A stretch of DNA of 32,346 nt from CAZIWJ01 sp964542855 (GCA_964542855.1 CAZIWJ010000006.1:1-32346), one strand, 5' to 3'. Positions 24,052 through 31,958 are shown, numbered from the stretch's first letter. Notes: generated by a model from the letters alone, not told the origin. Translations and numbers: made by a program.

Positions 24052-26136
24052 TTATTCACTTCCGCCGCTCATAATAATAATTTCCTCCCCGGTGTTTAGT
24101 TCATAACTGCTTTTGTTATTCCACTGTAACAAATCCTGTAAACTTACAGAATACTGCTTCGACAGGCTATACAGCGTTTCACCGGCTTTTACGGTATGAA
24201 TAACCTTCTCTTTTTTTGCCGAGGCAGCGGTTGATGTTACAACCTGCAGTACCTGGCCTACCTTTAAGGTTTCTTTAATGGTTAGATTATTCATCTCTAA
24301 TAGCTCATTTACCCTCAAACCGTACGTGCGAGAAATGGAATAGTATGTTTCACCTGCCTCTACTTCGTGTTCTTTTGCCCCGGTTTTCTCTGTTACTGCA
24401 TTACCGGGAACAACATCCGGCTGCGCCGGTGAAGTATTTTTTGCCGGAGAACTTACGTTTGCAGTTGGTTTAGTTACAGGATCGGGTGCTGCCCTGTTTT
24501 TTTTGTCCTGGTTTTCGCTACGGCCCGGCCGATTCACTTCTAATACTATCCGGGTAGTATCTTCTACTTTGGGAAAATCCGGTTTGGCTACAGGAACGGG
24601 CTTTCTGCTTTCTGATTCCGGCGCAGGAATATTCGTTTCATTCGTTTCTGCCTTCTGTTGTAATTCTTTTTGCTGCGGCAATAACTCCTCGGCGGTTTGT
24701 TTACTTTTTTCTTCAGGCTGCCGTTCAGGTTCATTCTTACGGGCAATGTTAACCGGCGGACTAACCACTTCTTTATTTTCCGGAACTTGCTGGTATTCTA
24801 TCGGAATTCTTGCCGGCCGGCGGAAGCGAAGAAAAACAATTCGCCCCGCCCGTAACGGTTCCCCTTTTTCTACCCGGTTTTTACTTAGTAATCTTTTCAG
24901 CCGGATACCGAATCGCTGGGATATACTCCACCAGGTTTCATCGGGCCGGGCCACGTGGTAGTGTGCACTGGCCCTGCGGTTTTTCTTTTCCAGGTAATAA
25001 GGTTTGCCCGGAATAACCCCGGCATGCCGGTTATCCAGGTCGTTGTATTTTTCCAGCTTTCGCTCTGAAATTTTCCCCTTTGCCGCCAGGGTTCTTACGT
25101 TATCACCAAACCTGGATAAAATTCCTTCTTTGCCGTTAATGAGCAGTTTACCTTCCTCTTCCCGGTTAATTTCAGGATACTTCGATACCTCAGCCAACAG
25201 AAAACGGTAACCGGGGGTGTACTTGTTATTTACCGAAACCAGTTCTGATGCCGGGCGGGTAACATTTTCCCTTTCCCGGTCTTCCGTTTTACTTATACCG
25301 ATATTATCGGCCAGGATAATCTGGCTGCCGTCCTGTTGCGCCGGGATTACTACCGGATAGTCTTTATTTGTGGGAATTACCCGGCTTCGCACCCATCGGT
25401 TGTAAACAGCCAGTTCTTCCGGATCCAGGCCTTTTTTCCGGGCCACTTCTTTCAGCGTTTTACCTCCGTAGCCGGTAACAAAATCTAGTTTTTTTGGGGA
25501 TGACTTATGGTCTACGTACGATTCAAAAGCCAGCATGTGGGCCAGGAATTTTAGCACGTACCAGTGGGTTTTATGGGTAATGTTCATCTTTTTTACCCCG
25601 AAGTTTTTACTATCAACCCGCTTCATCGCCCCTCCGGGGCCAGTATTATATGCCATTAAAGCGTAAATCCAGTTATTGAAAAGCAGGTTGTTTTTTTTCA
25701 GGTAGCGGGCGGCTCCCCGGGAAGCATAATAAATATGCATTCGTTCATCAACCTGCCGGTTAATTTCAAGTCCTACTTCCGTGGCAGCAGGAACTTTAAA
25801 CTGCCAGTAACCGATGGCGTTGGCCGAGGAAACCGCATCGCCAATAAGGGCCGATTCCTGCAGTACCAGGTACTTAAATTCATCGGGTAATTTTTCCTGA
25901 CGGAAAACCTCTTCAATAATTGGAAAATGAGCATTCATCTGGTCTACCTTACGCTTAAAATAAGTGGGCGACCGCATGAGGGAATTTACATTAGCCTGAA
26001 CAATGTTTACTGCCTTATCACTCAGGCGTAACTGAAGGTTAGCAAACCTGATTTTAGAAGGAACAGTTACCGTTTGCTGAGCCACAACCGGTTCCAGTAC
26101 CGCTGCTACTAAGAGTAAAAAAACTATTCTTTTCAT
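24052..26136 (-). CDS. Membrane-bound lytic transglycosylase-like protein (MltD type) with LysM repeats
   Basis: 694 residues from the ATG at 26136, chosen because AGGAG lies five bases before it and the chain then starts with a signal peptide (MKRIVFLLLV..., cleaved near AQQ). The frame opens 16 codons earlier at a GTG. SLT domain: catalytic Glu94 in LQESAL, then AIGYWQFKVPAATEVGL and YNTGPGG. LysM domains: a divergent one near 245-290, a clear one near 395-440, and two at the C-terminus (YSISRTYGLRVNELLEMNN and YSLSKQYSVSLQDLLQWNN). A Pro/Glu/Lys-rich linker lies at about 465-585. It cleaves peptidoglycan glycan strands between MurNAc and GlcNAc in the periplasm. 53 bases downstream of the O-methyltransferase gene, same strand. 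Confidence 0.9.
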   Translation of the reverse strand: MKRIVFLLLVAAVLEPVVAQQTVTVPSKIRFANLQLRLSDKAVNIVQANVNSLMRSPTYFKRKVDQMNAHFPIIEEVFRQEKLPDEFKYLVLQESALIGDAVSSANAIGYWQFKVPAATEVGLEINRQVDERMHIYYASRGAARYLKKNNLLFNNWIYALMAYNTGPGGAMKRVDSKNFGVKKMNITHKTHWYVLKFLAHMLAFESYVDHKSSPKKLDFVTGYGGKTLKEVARKKGLDPEELAVYNRWVRSRVIPTNKDYPVVIPAQQDGSQIILADNIGISKTEDRERENVTRPASELVSVNNKYTPGYRFLLAEVSKYPEINREEEGKLLINGKEGILSRFGDNVRTLAAKGKISERKLEKYNDLDNRHAGVIPGKPYYLEKKNRRASAHYHVARPDETWWSISQRFGIRLKRLLSKNRVEKGEPLRAGRIVFLRFRRPARIPIEYQQVPENKEVVSPPVNIARKNEPERQPEEKSKQTAEELLPQQKELQQKAETNETNIPAPESESRKPVPVAKPDFPKVEDTTRIVLEVNRPGRSENQDKKNRAAPDPVTKPTANVSSPAKNTSPAQPDVVPGNAVTEKTGAKEHEVEAGETYYSISRTYGLRVNELLEMNNLTIKETLKVGQVLQVVTSTAASAKKEKVIHTVKAGETLYSLSKQYSVSLQDLLQWNNKSSYELNTGEEIIIMSGGSE

Positions 26137-26189
26137 TACTGCTCCTAACGCCAAAGGAATGGCTTTCATTACAAGATTATACACAAATT

Positions 26190-26834
26190 TTACAATTTGT
26201 AGGCTAAAAGCAAGCCATCCCGGAGCGGTAGCATTACGGTTTCCACCCGGCTGTCGGAGGCTACGTAAGCATTAAACTTCTTTATATTGCGGGTGTGCCC
26301 CTTTTCATTGCCTTCTTCCTCCAGCACACGTCCTTTCCAGAGCACATTATCGGCAATAATTAGTCCGCCGGTATTTACCCGGTCAATAATTTTCTGATAG
26401 TAAACCAGGTTGTTGGCTTTATCGGCATCGATGAACACCAGGTCAAAATTGCCTTCCAGGGAATCGATAACCTGTTCGGCCCGGCCAATGTGGTACTCCA
26501 CAGCGTGAGCAACTGCTGCTTTTTCAAGGTATTGTTCTACCTGTTCTTTCAGTTCCTCGTTCTTGTCGATAGTAATAAGCCGGGCCCCTTCCGGCATAGC
26601 CCGGGCCATGCAAAGCGTAGCGTAACCGGTGTAAGTACCCAGTTCTAAAATGCGCCGGGGCTTTAGGAGGCGGACCATCATCTGCAGAAAGGCCCCTTGC
26701 AGGGGTCCTGAAAGCATATGAGGTTGCAGTACTTTAAGGTAGGTTTCCCGGTTAATTTGCTCCAGCAACTCACTTTCGGGTGTACTATGTTGCATGGCAT
26801 ATTCTTCTATTGCCGGGGGAACAATATGGGCCAT
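26190..26834 (-). CDS. SAM-dependent O-methyltransferase (caffeoyl-CoA OMT-like family)
   Basis: 214 residues. Class I Rossmann methyltransferase: GTYTGYATLCMA (SAM-binding glycine motif, about 69-80), an acidic residue after strand two (TIDKNEE), and DLVFIDADKANNLVYY, the metal-ligand segment typical of the divalent-cation-dependent OMT family (YrrM/COMT-like). Bacterial members methylate catechols or other small hydroxylated compounds, or tRNA hydroxyuridine in the TrmR case; which applies is not visible. Cytoplasmic, no signal peptide. It lies between a PorP/SprF gene and a lytic transglycosylase gene on the same strand; no functional link is evident. Confidence 0.88.
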   Translation of the reverse strand: MAHIVPPAIEEYAMQHSTPESELLEQINRETYLKVLQPHMLSGPLQGAFLQMMVRLLKPRRILELGTYTGYATLCMARAMPEGARLITIDKNEELKEQVEQYLEKAAVAHAVEYHIGRAEQVIDSLEGNFDLVFIDADKANNLVYYQKIIDRVNTGGLIIADNVLWKGRVLEEEGNEKGHTRNIKKFNAYVASDSRVETVMLPLRDGLLLAYKL

Positions 26835-26862
26835 ATAAAAAAGTTATCTTGGCGGAAACCGG

Positions 26863-28227
26863 TTACGGGTAAATTTCCAACAGCCAGGCATCGCTAAACA
26901 GTTCCCGGGTTCTGAATTCGTTGCGCCGACTCCGGGTTTCCTGCACCTGGTTTCCCCTGTAAATGTACACGTAATAATACCCTTTTTCACTTACATAAGC
27001 ATAATCGGCCGGGTAGTTTGCCTGCCGGTAGCGCTCAATTTGTTTTTCCGCGTTCTCAGCCGACGAGAAAACCCCCGATATCACGTAAAAACCCGGTTGC
27101 ATCTCTTTCGGGTGGTTCCCCATTTGCAGGCGTACCGCCGGGGGTTCAGGTGCGGGCTCTGGTTCTGGTTCCGGATCGGGTTCATTTTCCGGTAAGTCGT
27201 TTACCACGGTAGCGCCGTTCTCCTGGTTTGCCGGCTCCCCGGTGCTTTGTTCAGCATCGGGCTCAGGTTCCTGTTCCTCTGCCGGTTCTTTTTTCGCCAG
27301 CACTTCTTCGTCCTTTTCCGGCTCGGCTTCAGTAACCGGTTCTTTTTTCCTTTTAGGAAAGCGAAAGCTCAAATGAACTTCGTGGGTTCCCTGGCCAATG
27401 CTTTCTGCTTGTTCCCCGGCCAGTTCGTAGGCGTAACCCACGCTGATATCGTTGTTGATGCGAAACCCCAGCATAAACTGAGGGCCATAATTTTGCCGGT
27501 ACCCCCCTCCGGCGTAAACCAGATCATTGAACTGGGCGGTTAACCCGGCTTCAAACTGGTTCTGTAACGAGTCGTAAAGGCTGTACCACGCATAAGGAAT
27601 AATGGCCACACGAGCGTCGGGTATCGTAATCCGGTAACTGGCATGACCTACCATTTGCTGAGTGGGCTCAATCGTTCCCCGGTTAAAAGTATTTTCATTC
27701 GTTACCCCTCGCGATAACAACTGGGGCAGGGCAAACCCAATATTTAATCCCTGATTCTGGTAGCTGATTCCGAACTGTCCGTCCATGAAGAAGTAGCTAT
27801 TGCTGTTATTAAGCAATGCCTGGTCGTTCGGGTTGGATGCCTCGTTGATGTTAAATCCGTTACTGCCACCACCCACGGCTAGTCCGAAAGCCAGGCGCTG
27901 ATCCCTTCCCAGGTCTACACTGTACCCGATTGAAGGCAGTAACGAGGTGGTAGATATCAATCCGCGACTGTAATTATAGCCGTTTACTCCAAAACTGAGG
28001 TTATTATCGAAGGAGGTATGAAACGTAACCCCAGACACAACCGGGGCCCCGTCGATACCAATCCACTGCCGGCGGTGATTCAGGTGAATTTCCGTACTCC
28101 CGGCCGTTCCTGCAATAGCAGGATTGGTGTAGTAGGGGTTGAGAAAGAAATGGCTATACGGCGGGCGCTGCTGTGCCTGCAACTGGGTTGCCGTAATAAC
28201 GAAGAGAATAATTAGTAAAGGCCGCAT
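26863..28227 (-). CDS. PorP/SprF-family outer-membrane protein fused to a SPOR domain
   Basis: 454 residues. Signal peptide (1-18, cleaved after LQA). The first 280 residues are a PorP/SprF barrel: SHFFLNPYYTNPAIAGT, HRRQWIGIDGAPV, YSRGLIS and a row of beta strands. A Glu/Pro/Lys-rich linker with EPEPEPEP follows at about 300-365. The last 75 residues are a SPOR domain (GFYVISGVFSSAENAEKQIE, then YYVYIYRGN). PorP/SprF proteins serve type IX secretion and gliding adhesin export at the outer membrane; SPOR domains bind denuded peptidoglycan glycans. The fusion would tie the barrel to the cell wall. First gene of a run with the OMT and transglycosylase genes. Confidence 0.88.
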   Translation of the reverse strand: MRPLLIILFVITATQLQAQQRPPYSHFFLNPYYTNPAIAGTAGSTEIHLNHRRQWIGIDGAPVVSGVTFHTSFDNNLSFGVNGYNYSRGLISTTSLLPSIGYSVDLGRDQRLAFGLAVGGGSNGFNINEASNPNDQALLNNSNSYFFMDGQFGISYQNQGLNIGFALPQLLSRGVTNENTFNRGTIEPTQQMVGHASYRITIPDARVAIIPYAWYSLYDSLQNQFEAGLTAQFNDLVYAGGGYRQNYGPQFMLGFRINNDISVGYAYELAGEQAESIGQGTHEVHLSFRFPKRKKEPVTEAEPEKDEEVLAKKEPAEEQEPEPDAEQSTGEPANQENGATVVNDLPENEPDPEPEPEPAPEPPAVRLQMGNHPKEMQPGFYVISGVFSSAENAEKQIERYRQANYPADYAYVSEKGYYYVYIYRGNQVQETRSRRNEFRTRELFSDAWLLEIYP

Positions 28228-28340
28228 ATGCTTAACTCACACAAGTTGAGTAGTTTATGCACGCAAGATACGCCCTCTACCCTTTGCTATCTTTTTTACC
28301 CCCCGCCTTTCAGTACAAGTGTAATATTAACGCTGCGTTT

Positions 28341-28760
28341 ATTCAGTTTTTTTATAATCTATTTTACTACTGCGGCATTCTCGTTTCTCAGACTAACCCG
28401 GTACATCCCGGTCGGGTGTACCGGGTTTCCCCACGCCGTATACCGGGCCTGCCCGTTTACCGAAAGCCCGAACTGAAGTTATTATAATACTTTATCGAGG
28501 TTTCCTCTTACCTGTTGCCAGCCAGCTTCGCCATCGCTGCTGAAAAATATACTCAGCACCCGGCAGTTAGAAAATACTGCGAACGTGTTTTCAGGTTGGT
28601 TGAGATTTACGCTGATGCAGTTGATGTAACCGCACGGGAAATTATTACTAGTAATATTGGCAACCCGGGGTTACGGGCATCCCTTTTTTCTACTGTGAAT
28701 AGCTGACCCGCTTCGGTTCCGGCATATAATGAGCTACGTGTGGTAAGGAAGGTAACCATT
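28341..28760 (-). pseudogene. Remnant of a secreted beta-propeller protein, probably a type IX cargo
   Basis: Three minus-strand frame fragments make sense only together. Fragment 1 (28759 to about 28670) contains SSLYAGTEAGQLFTVEKRDARNP. Fragment 2, one frame over (about 28675 to 28482), contains CGYINCISVN, FAVFSNCRVLSIFFSSDG and AGWQQVRGNLD. This order matches one blade-to-blade stretch of BNR/VPS10-like propellers (LYxGTxxGQ ... VxxSNYxxxSIFYSxDGGxxW). A single lost base in the C-run near 28670 would explain the shift. Fragment 3 (28478 to 28341) holds GMYRVSLRNENAAVVK, a TAG, then IIKK, resembling the end of a type IX sorting domain with one Lys codon turned to stop. Further stops lie upstream of fragment 1, and the middle is deleted. 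Confidence 0.45.
28395..28427. repeat. Strong inverted repeat
   Basis: AACCCGGTACA, a bulged T, CCC, the loop GGTC, then GGG and TGTACCGGGTT: fourteen base pairs with one bulge, trailed by one further T at 28428. It is the strongest hairpin in the window. It sits 168 bases upstream of the PorP/SprF start codon, inside the pseudogene region. It could be a terminator or a small repeat. Confidence 0.6.
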
Positions 28761-28822
28761 CCTGAAGTTATTTACCTGAACTGGGTGAACAGCAGGGTAA
28801 AATTAACCGGGAATGCTACGGA

Positions 28823-29419
28823 TTACATGGGTAAGCGATACCGTTCAGATTGCTTTTCAGCGCTTCGCTTAATTCGCAACAGCAGCTTTCTTTCGGAAAG
28901 AAAGCTGTAGAGATGGATCATATAATTGTCGATAACTGCCTGCAAGGAATGCGGTTCGTGGTAGCGCAAACGTGAAATGAGGCGGGTATCGCCCGAAGGG
29001 CTGTGGTAAACGTGTATAATCCAGCACACCAGCAGGGGAGCATTGTTTACGATGGTGCGTTTTCCATCGTCGTTACGAATAAACACGAGGGTTTTGTCGG
29101 GAAGTACCTGTGCCAGCATCATGCTGCCACGGGGATGGAAGTTAACGATATCGCCCACATCCAGTTCCTCGAACGGAAAGCGGGTGCCATTCTCGGCGAA
29201 AAACTCCAGTTCCGGATGCCTGAGCCAGTACCAGATTTCATTTCCGTTGGCCCGGATGCTAACCGCTTTGGTTGTTTTACGGGTTGTTTCATCAATCATC
29301 TCTTCACCCGGAAGTTCCAGATTCATTTCATCCGGCGTACTCCCCCAGTTGATAACCAGCGGATCGTACATGTACAGATAAATAATTATAAGGATAAAGA
29401 AGAGCAGTAACCAGCCCAT
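28823..29419 (-). CDS. SRPBCC-like membrane-anchored protein of unknown function
   Basis: 198 residues from the ATG at 29419. The frame is open further upstream to a TTG at 29488, but that start adds a stretch unlike any signal. One N-terminal membrane segment (about 2-17, GWLLLFFILIIIYLYMY) is followed by WGSTPDEMNLELPGEEMI...TKAVSIRANGNEIWYWL. This matches the opening of SRPBCC/polyketide-cyclase-like proteins (WGAT..E....LPGD.L ... AI.I.AP...VW.WL). The following part keeps the LDVGDIVNFHP and LVFIRND strands. The region usually rich in Gly/Tyr after the WL motif is short here. Predicted ligand-binding fold on the outer face of the inner membrane; the ligand is unknown. 69 bases downstream of the MarR gene, same strand. 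Confidence 0.6.
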   Translation of the reverse strand: MGWLLLFFILIIIYLYMYDPLVINWGSTPDEMNLELPGEEMIDETTRKTTKAVSIRANGNEIWYWLRHPELEFFAENGTRFPFEELDVGDIVNFHPRGSMMLAQVLPDKTLVFIRNDDGKRTIVNNAPLLVCWIIHVYHSPSGDTRLISRLRYHEPHSLQAVIDNYMIHLYSFLSERKLLLRIKRSAEKQSERYRLPM

Positions 29420-29440
29420 AATTAAAAAATACTTTCGTGC

Positions 29441-29457
29441 GTGTTTAAATTTAACAC
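29441..29457. promoter_or_regulatory. 17-bp palindrome, candidate MarR operator
   Basis: GTGTTTAAATTTAACAC: seven of eight base pairs of the two half-sites are symmetric around a central A. It lies between the MarR gene stop and the SRPBCC gene start, 22 bases upstream of the latter. Length and AT-rich symmetry fit MarR-family sites. Confidence 0.45.
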
Positions 29458-29488
29458 ATATTGAAGAATTAAAAAGGATTATTAACAA

Positions 29489-29959
29489 TTAGTTCCTGTG
29501 CTCACCACGTAGCTTGTTAAGGAGAAAATTCAATTGTTCAATTTCTTCCATACTCAGGTGTGCAACGCAATTATCGAGGTAGTCATTCACTTCTTCCAGC
29601 GATTTAAGAATCTTTAAACCCTTGTCGGTGATATAAACATGCACCACCCGCCGGTCTTCTTCACTGTGGTACCGGTTAATCAGCTTTTTCTTCTTCATGT
29701 TATCCACTACCCGGGAAACATCGGATAGGCGCTCGATCATTCCTTTTTTAATAGTTCCTATAGTGCACGGATTGGGATGGGCCGATTTTAGGGTACGCAG
29801 AATGTTGTGCTGCTGGATGGTAATACCAAAGTCTTTCAGTGCACGGTTGTGTATGCCAGTAAGCCAGTTATTAGTAAAAAATAGGTTCAGAGCTGTTTTG
29901 TGATGTTCATTGCGTATGTTTACGTGCAGTTCATCACTGATGTCCGGTGCTTTTCGCAT
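29489..29959 (-). CDS. MarR-family transcriptional regulator
   Basis: 156 residues. Winged helix: GITIQQHNILRTLKSAHPNPCTIGTIKKGMIERLSDVSRVVDNMKKKKLI, then the wing HSEEDRRVVHVYITDKGLKIL with the Asp-Arg-Arg typical of MarR (about residues 44-118). Flanking helices form the dimer interface. These proteins usually repress neighbouring genes until a small phenolic or oxidising signal releases them. A palindrome at 29441-29457 before the next gene is a likely target; this is inference. Its own upstream region (313 bases) is shared with the divergent kinase pair. Confidence 0.9.
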   Translation of the reverse strand: MRKAPDISDELHVNIRNEHHKTALNLFFTNNWLTGIHNRALKDFGITIQQHNILRTLKSAHPNPCTIGTIKKGMIERLSDVSRVVDNMKKKKLINRYHSEEDRRVVHVYITDKGLKILKSLEEVNDYLDNCVAHLSMEEIEQLNFLLNKLRGEHRN

Positions 29960-30272
29960 GAGTGAAAAGATGTATGTTGATAAATAATGTACGCTCGTGC
30001 TCGTATTCTGCTATTCTTTTTCAAGCATGAGAAAAATTGCCGGGTAGGCAGGTTAACAGATTTTCTTATACTTGCATAGTAGCTTAACGGCCTCGTACAA
30101 GGCTGAACTTGCTGCCAGCATGTCGGGACATAACCGGTAAAATTCCGCCACATACTAAACTTAATAAAAAAAACACAGTTTGCATGAAACTTTCAATGCA
30201 ATGAATATTTTTTTTACACAACTTATACTAGATAAAATTATACAGTATAACTTTTTAAACCTTTAACCCCAC
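29960..30272. promoter_or_regulatory. Divergent regulatory region with two inverted repeats
   Basis: No gene recognised; the minus-strand frame 29920-30153 overlaps the MarR start and shows no family features. Two dyads are visible: TTGCAT-GAAA-C-TTTC-A-ATGCAA (30180-30201) and TTATACT-14-AGTATAA (30223-30229 / 30244-30250), the second ending 22 bases before the kinase ATG. A TTTG at 30179-30182 is followed by TATTTTTT at 30206-30213, a loose promoter match with somewhat long spacing. Confidence 0.4.
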
Positions 30273-30770
30273 ATGATCATCGTTACCTTTGGCCTTCCCG
30301 GATCTGGAAAAACGTACTTTGCGCAACACCTCGCCCGGCAATTGGCTTTCCCTCACATCAGTAGCGACGAGGTTCGTACCGAGTTGAATAAGCTCGGGCA
30401 GTATAACCCTGAAGATCGGCTTTTTATTTACCGGGAAATGATAAAGCGAGCCGACGAAGTACTTAAAAAGAACCCGGTAGTTATCCTCGATGCTACGTAC
30501 ACCCATACTGAATACCAACGAACGGTGCTGGAATATGCGGCCGATCACTCGCAGGAAATTCGCTGGATATTAATGACCGCCAGTGAAGACATTACTTACC
30601 AGCGGGTTAGCAAAAAACGCGATTTCACAGAAGCTGATTTCTCCGTGTATCTCACCCTGAAAGAACAGTTTAACCCACCTGATTTTCCGCTGCTAACCCT
30701 CGACTCGGGTAAACTCACGCTTGAAAACATGGTTTCACAGGTAAAAAAATACATCGGATATGAATCATGA
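30273..30770 (+). CDS. P-loop ATP-binding protein / predicted kinase (COG0645-like)
   Basis: 165 residues. Walker A GLPGSGKTYFAQ (7-18), then SSDEVRTELN (about 31-40), the usual second motif of zeta-toxin/AAA_33-type small-molecule or polynucleotide kinases, and VVILDATYTH (Walker B-like, near 68-77). Predicted to phosphorylate a small molecule; the substrate is unknown. Its stop overlaps the start of the next gene by 11 bases, so the two are translationally coupled. In many bacteria this domain is the C-terminal half of a single protein whose N-terminal half matches the next gene. A dyad 22 bases before its ATG may regulate the pair. Confidence 0.8.
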   Translation: MIIVTFGLPGSGKTYFAQHLARQLAFPHISSDEVRTELNKLGQYNPEDRLFIYREMIKRADEVLKKNPVVILDATYTHTEYQRTVLEYAADHSQEIRWILMTASEDITYQRVSKKRDFTEADFSVYLTLKEQFNPPDFPLLTLDSGKLTLENMVSQVKKYIGYES

Positions 30771-31800
30771 ACAGATCCGGGAGTTACTGGCAAACCCCTG
30801 CTACGAAGATACGCCTCCTCCCAACCCCGAATCGGATAGTACCCGGCTCATTGAAACGCATATTTCCTTTGTAATCATGGGAAATACCTACGTTTACAAG
30901 CTAAAGAAGACCATTCGCGTTTCTTTCCTGGACTTTTCTACCCTTGAAAAAAGAAGATTCTACTGCTTTCAGGAACTGAACCTGAACCGGCGCCTGGCTC
31001 ACAACATGTACCTCGATGTATTACCGGTAGTGCGAACACCGGAAAACAACCTGTGTATCGGGCAGCAGCAGGGAGAAATTATTGATTACGCCCTGAAAAT
31101 GAATCGTATGGATTCTTCAAAAGAGATGCACCGGTTGCTGGAGCAGAAAGTAGTGGAAGAACGGCATATCCGCGCCCTGGCTAACAAAATTATCCCTTTT
31201 CACCAGCAGGCAGAAGTGATAAACCTGGACTTTTCAATCGACCAGTACAAGGAGCGGTTTAATCGCATTGTAGATATTAAACCGGTTGTTCAGCAACACC
31301 TCGGGCAGCAGTACAACCAGCTGATTGACCAAAGTGTGCGGTGGTCTGACCGGTTTTTGCATAACCATGCCGGGGTTATTGAACAGCGGCACCGGGACGG
31401 GCTGGTTCGCGACTGCCACGGTGATTTACACAGCAAGAATATTTTCCTGTACGAAGATCCGGTTATTTTCGATTGCATTGAATTTAATACAGACTTTCGT
31501 TATTCTGATGTGTTAAACGATGTTGCCTACCTTTGCATGGACCTCGACATGTGGGGGCGGCCCGATTTAAGCGACCTGTTTTACAGCATTTATTCCCGGG
31601 AGTTCTCCGGGCAGCCCGAGCCTGACGCCGATACCCGCAGGCTGTATAATTATTATAAGTGCTTTCGGGCTAACGTAAGGGCCAAGGTTAATGCCATGAA
31701 CGCTAAAGAGCTGGAAGAAGGCCCGCAAAAGCAGGAGCACCTGCTGGAACTGAAAAAATACCTGGAGTTAATGGGCAGTTATATGGACAGGGAACAATAA
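30760..31800 (+). CDS. Aminoglycoside phosphotransferase-like protein (COG2187 type)
   Basis: 346 residues. N-terminal VYKLKKTIRVSFLDFSTLEKRRFYCFQELNLNRRLA (about 47-82) is the hallmark of the COG2187 family. Catalytic loop RDCHGDLHSKNIFL has His220, Asp222 and Asn227, and DCIEFNTDFRYSDVLNDVAYL follows with the metal-binding Asp. The fold is that of APH/choline kinases, but members of this subgroup are not resistance enzymes as far as known; the substrate is unreported to my knowledge. Second gene of a two-gene operon with the P-loop kinase (11-base overlap). A terminator hairpin follows at 31911-31934. Confidence 0.83.
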   Translation: MNHEQIRELLANPCYEDTPPPNPESDSTRLIETHISFVIMGNTYVYKLKKTIRVSFLDFSTLEKRRFYCFQELNLNRRLAHNMYLDVLPVVRTPENNLCIGQQQGEIIDYALKMNRMDSSKEMHRLLEQKVVEERHIRALANKIIPFHQQAEVINLDFSIDQYKERFNRIVDIKPVVQQHLGQQYNQLIDQSVRWSDRFLHNHAGVIEQRHRDGLVRDCHGDLHSKNIFLYEDPVIFDCIEFNTDFRYSDVLNDVAYLCMDLDMWGRPDLSDLFYSIYSREFSGQPEPDADTRRLYNYYKCFRANVRAKVNAMNAKELEEGPQKQEHLLELKKYLELMGSYMDREQ

Positions 31801-31842
31801 AAGGCACCTCCCGTATCCTTCGGCAGGTTATAAGCTAACGAG

Positions 31843-31880
31843 CTAAATCCCACTTGCTTTAGCCGTGGGAGTGTAAATGT
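31843..31880. mobile_element. Possible solo end of an IS200/IS605-type element
   Basis: TCCCAC (31848-31853) and GTGGGA (31865-31870) enclose TTGCTTTAGCC. Together with the flanks this looks like the subterminal hairpin of IS200/IS605-family right ends (TTTAGCCGTGGGAGTGT...). No transposase, partner end or target duplication was found, so at most it is a relic or an unrelated hairpin. Confidence 0.3.
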
Positions 31881-31910
31881 GTTTTGGTATTTTGTACTGA
31901 TCACCAACAA

Positions 31911-31934
31911 AAAAGGAGCCCGAAGGCTCCTTTT
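31911..31934. terminator. Bidirectional intrinsic terminator
   Basis: AAAAGGAGCC, loop CGAA, GGCTCCTTTT: a perfect 10-bp stem with A-run on one side and T-run on the other. It works as read from either strand. It ends the plus-strand kinase operon and the minus-strand gldN transcript. Confidence 0.88.
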
Positions 31935-31958
31935 CCATGTACCAGTAATAAATGATTG

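Noticed and set aside
28515..28706. Plus-strand small ORF continuing in frame past its stop
   Set aside because: The minus strand of the same stretch reads as propeller sequence in two frames, which explains the open plus frame as a shadow.
29920..30153. 77-codon minus-strand ORF upstream of the MarR gene
   Set aside because: Overlaps the MarR start in another frame, shows no family features and starts in the regulatory gap.
30760..31800. Aminoglycoside resistance gene
   Set aside because: The YKLKK...FGFLDFSTLEKR-type N-terminus places it in the COG2187 group, not among known resistance APH enzymes, and its partner kinase supports a housekeeping role.
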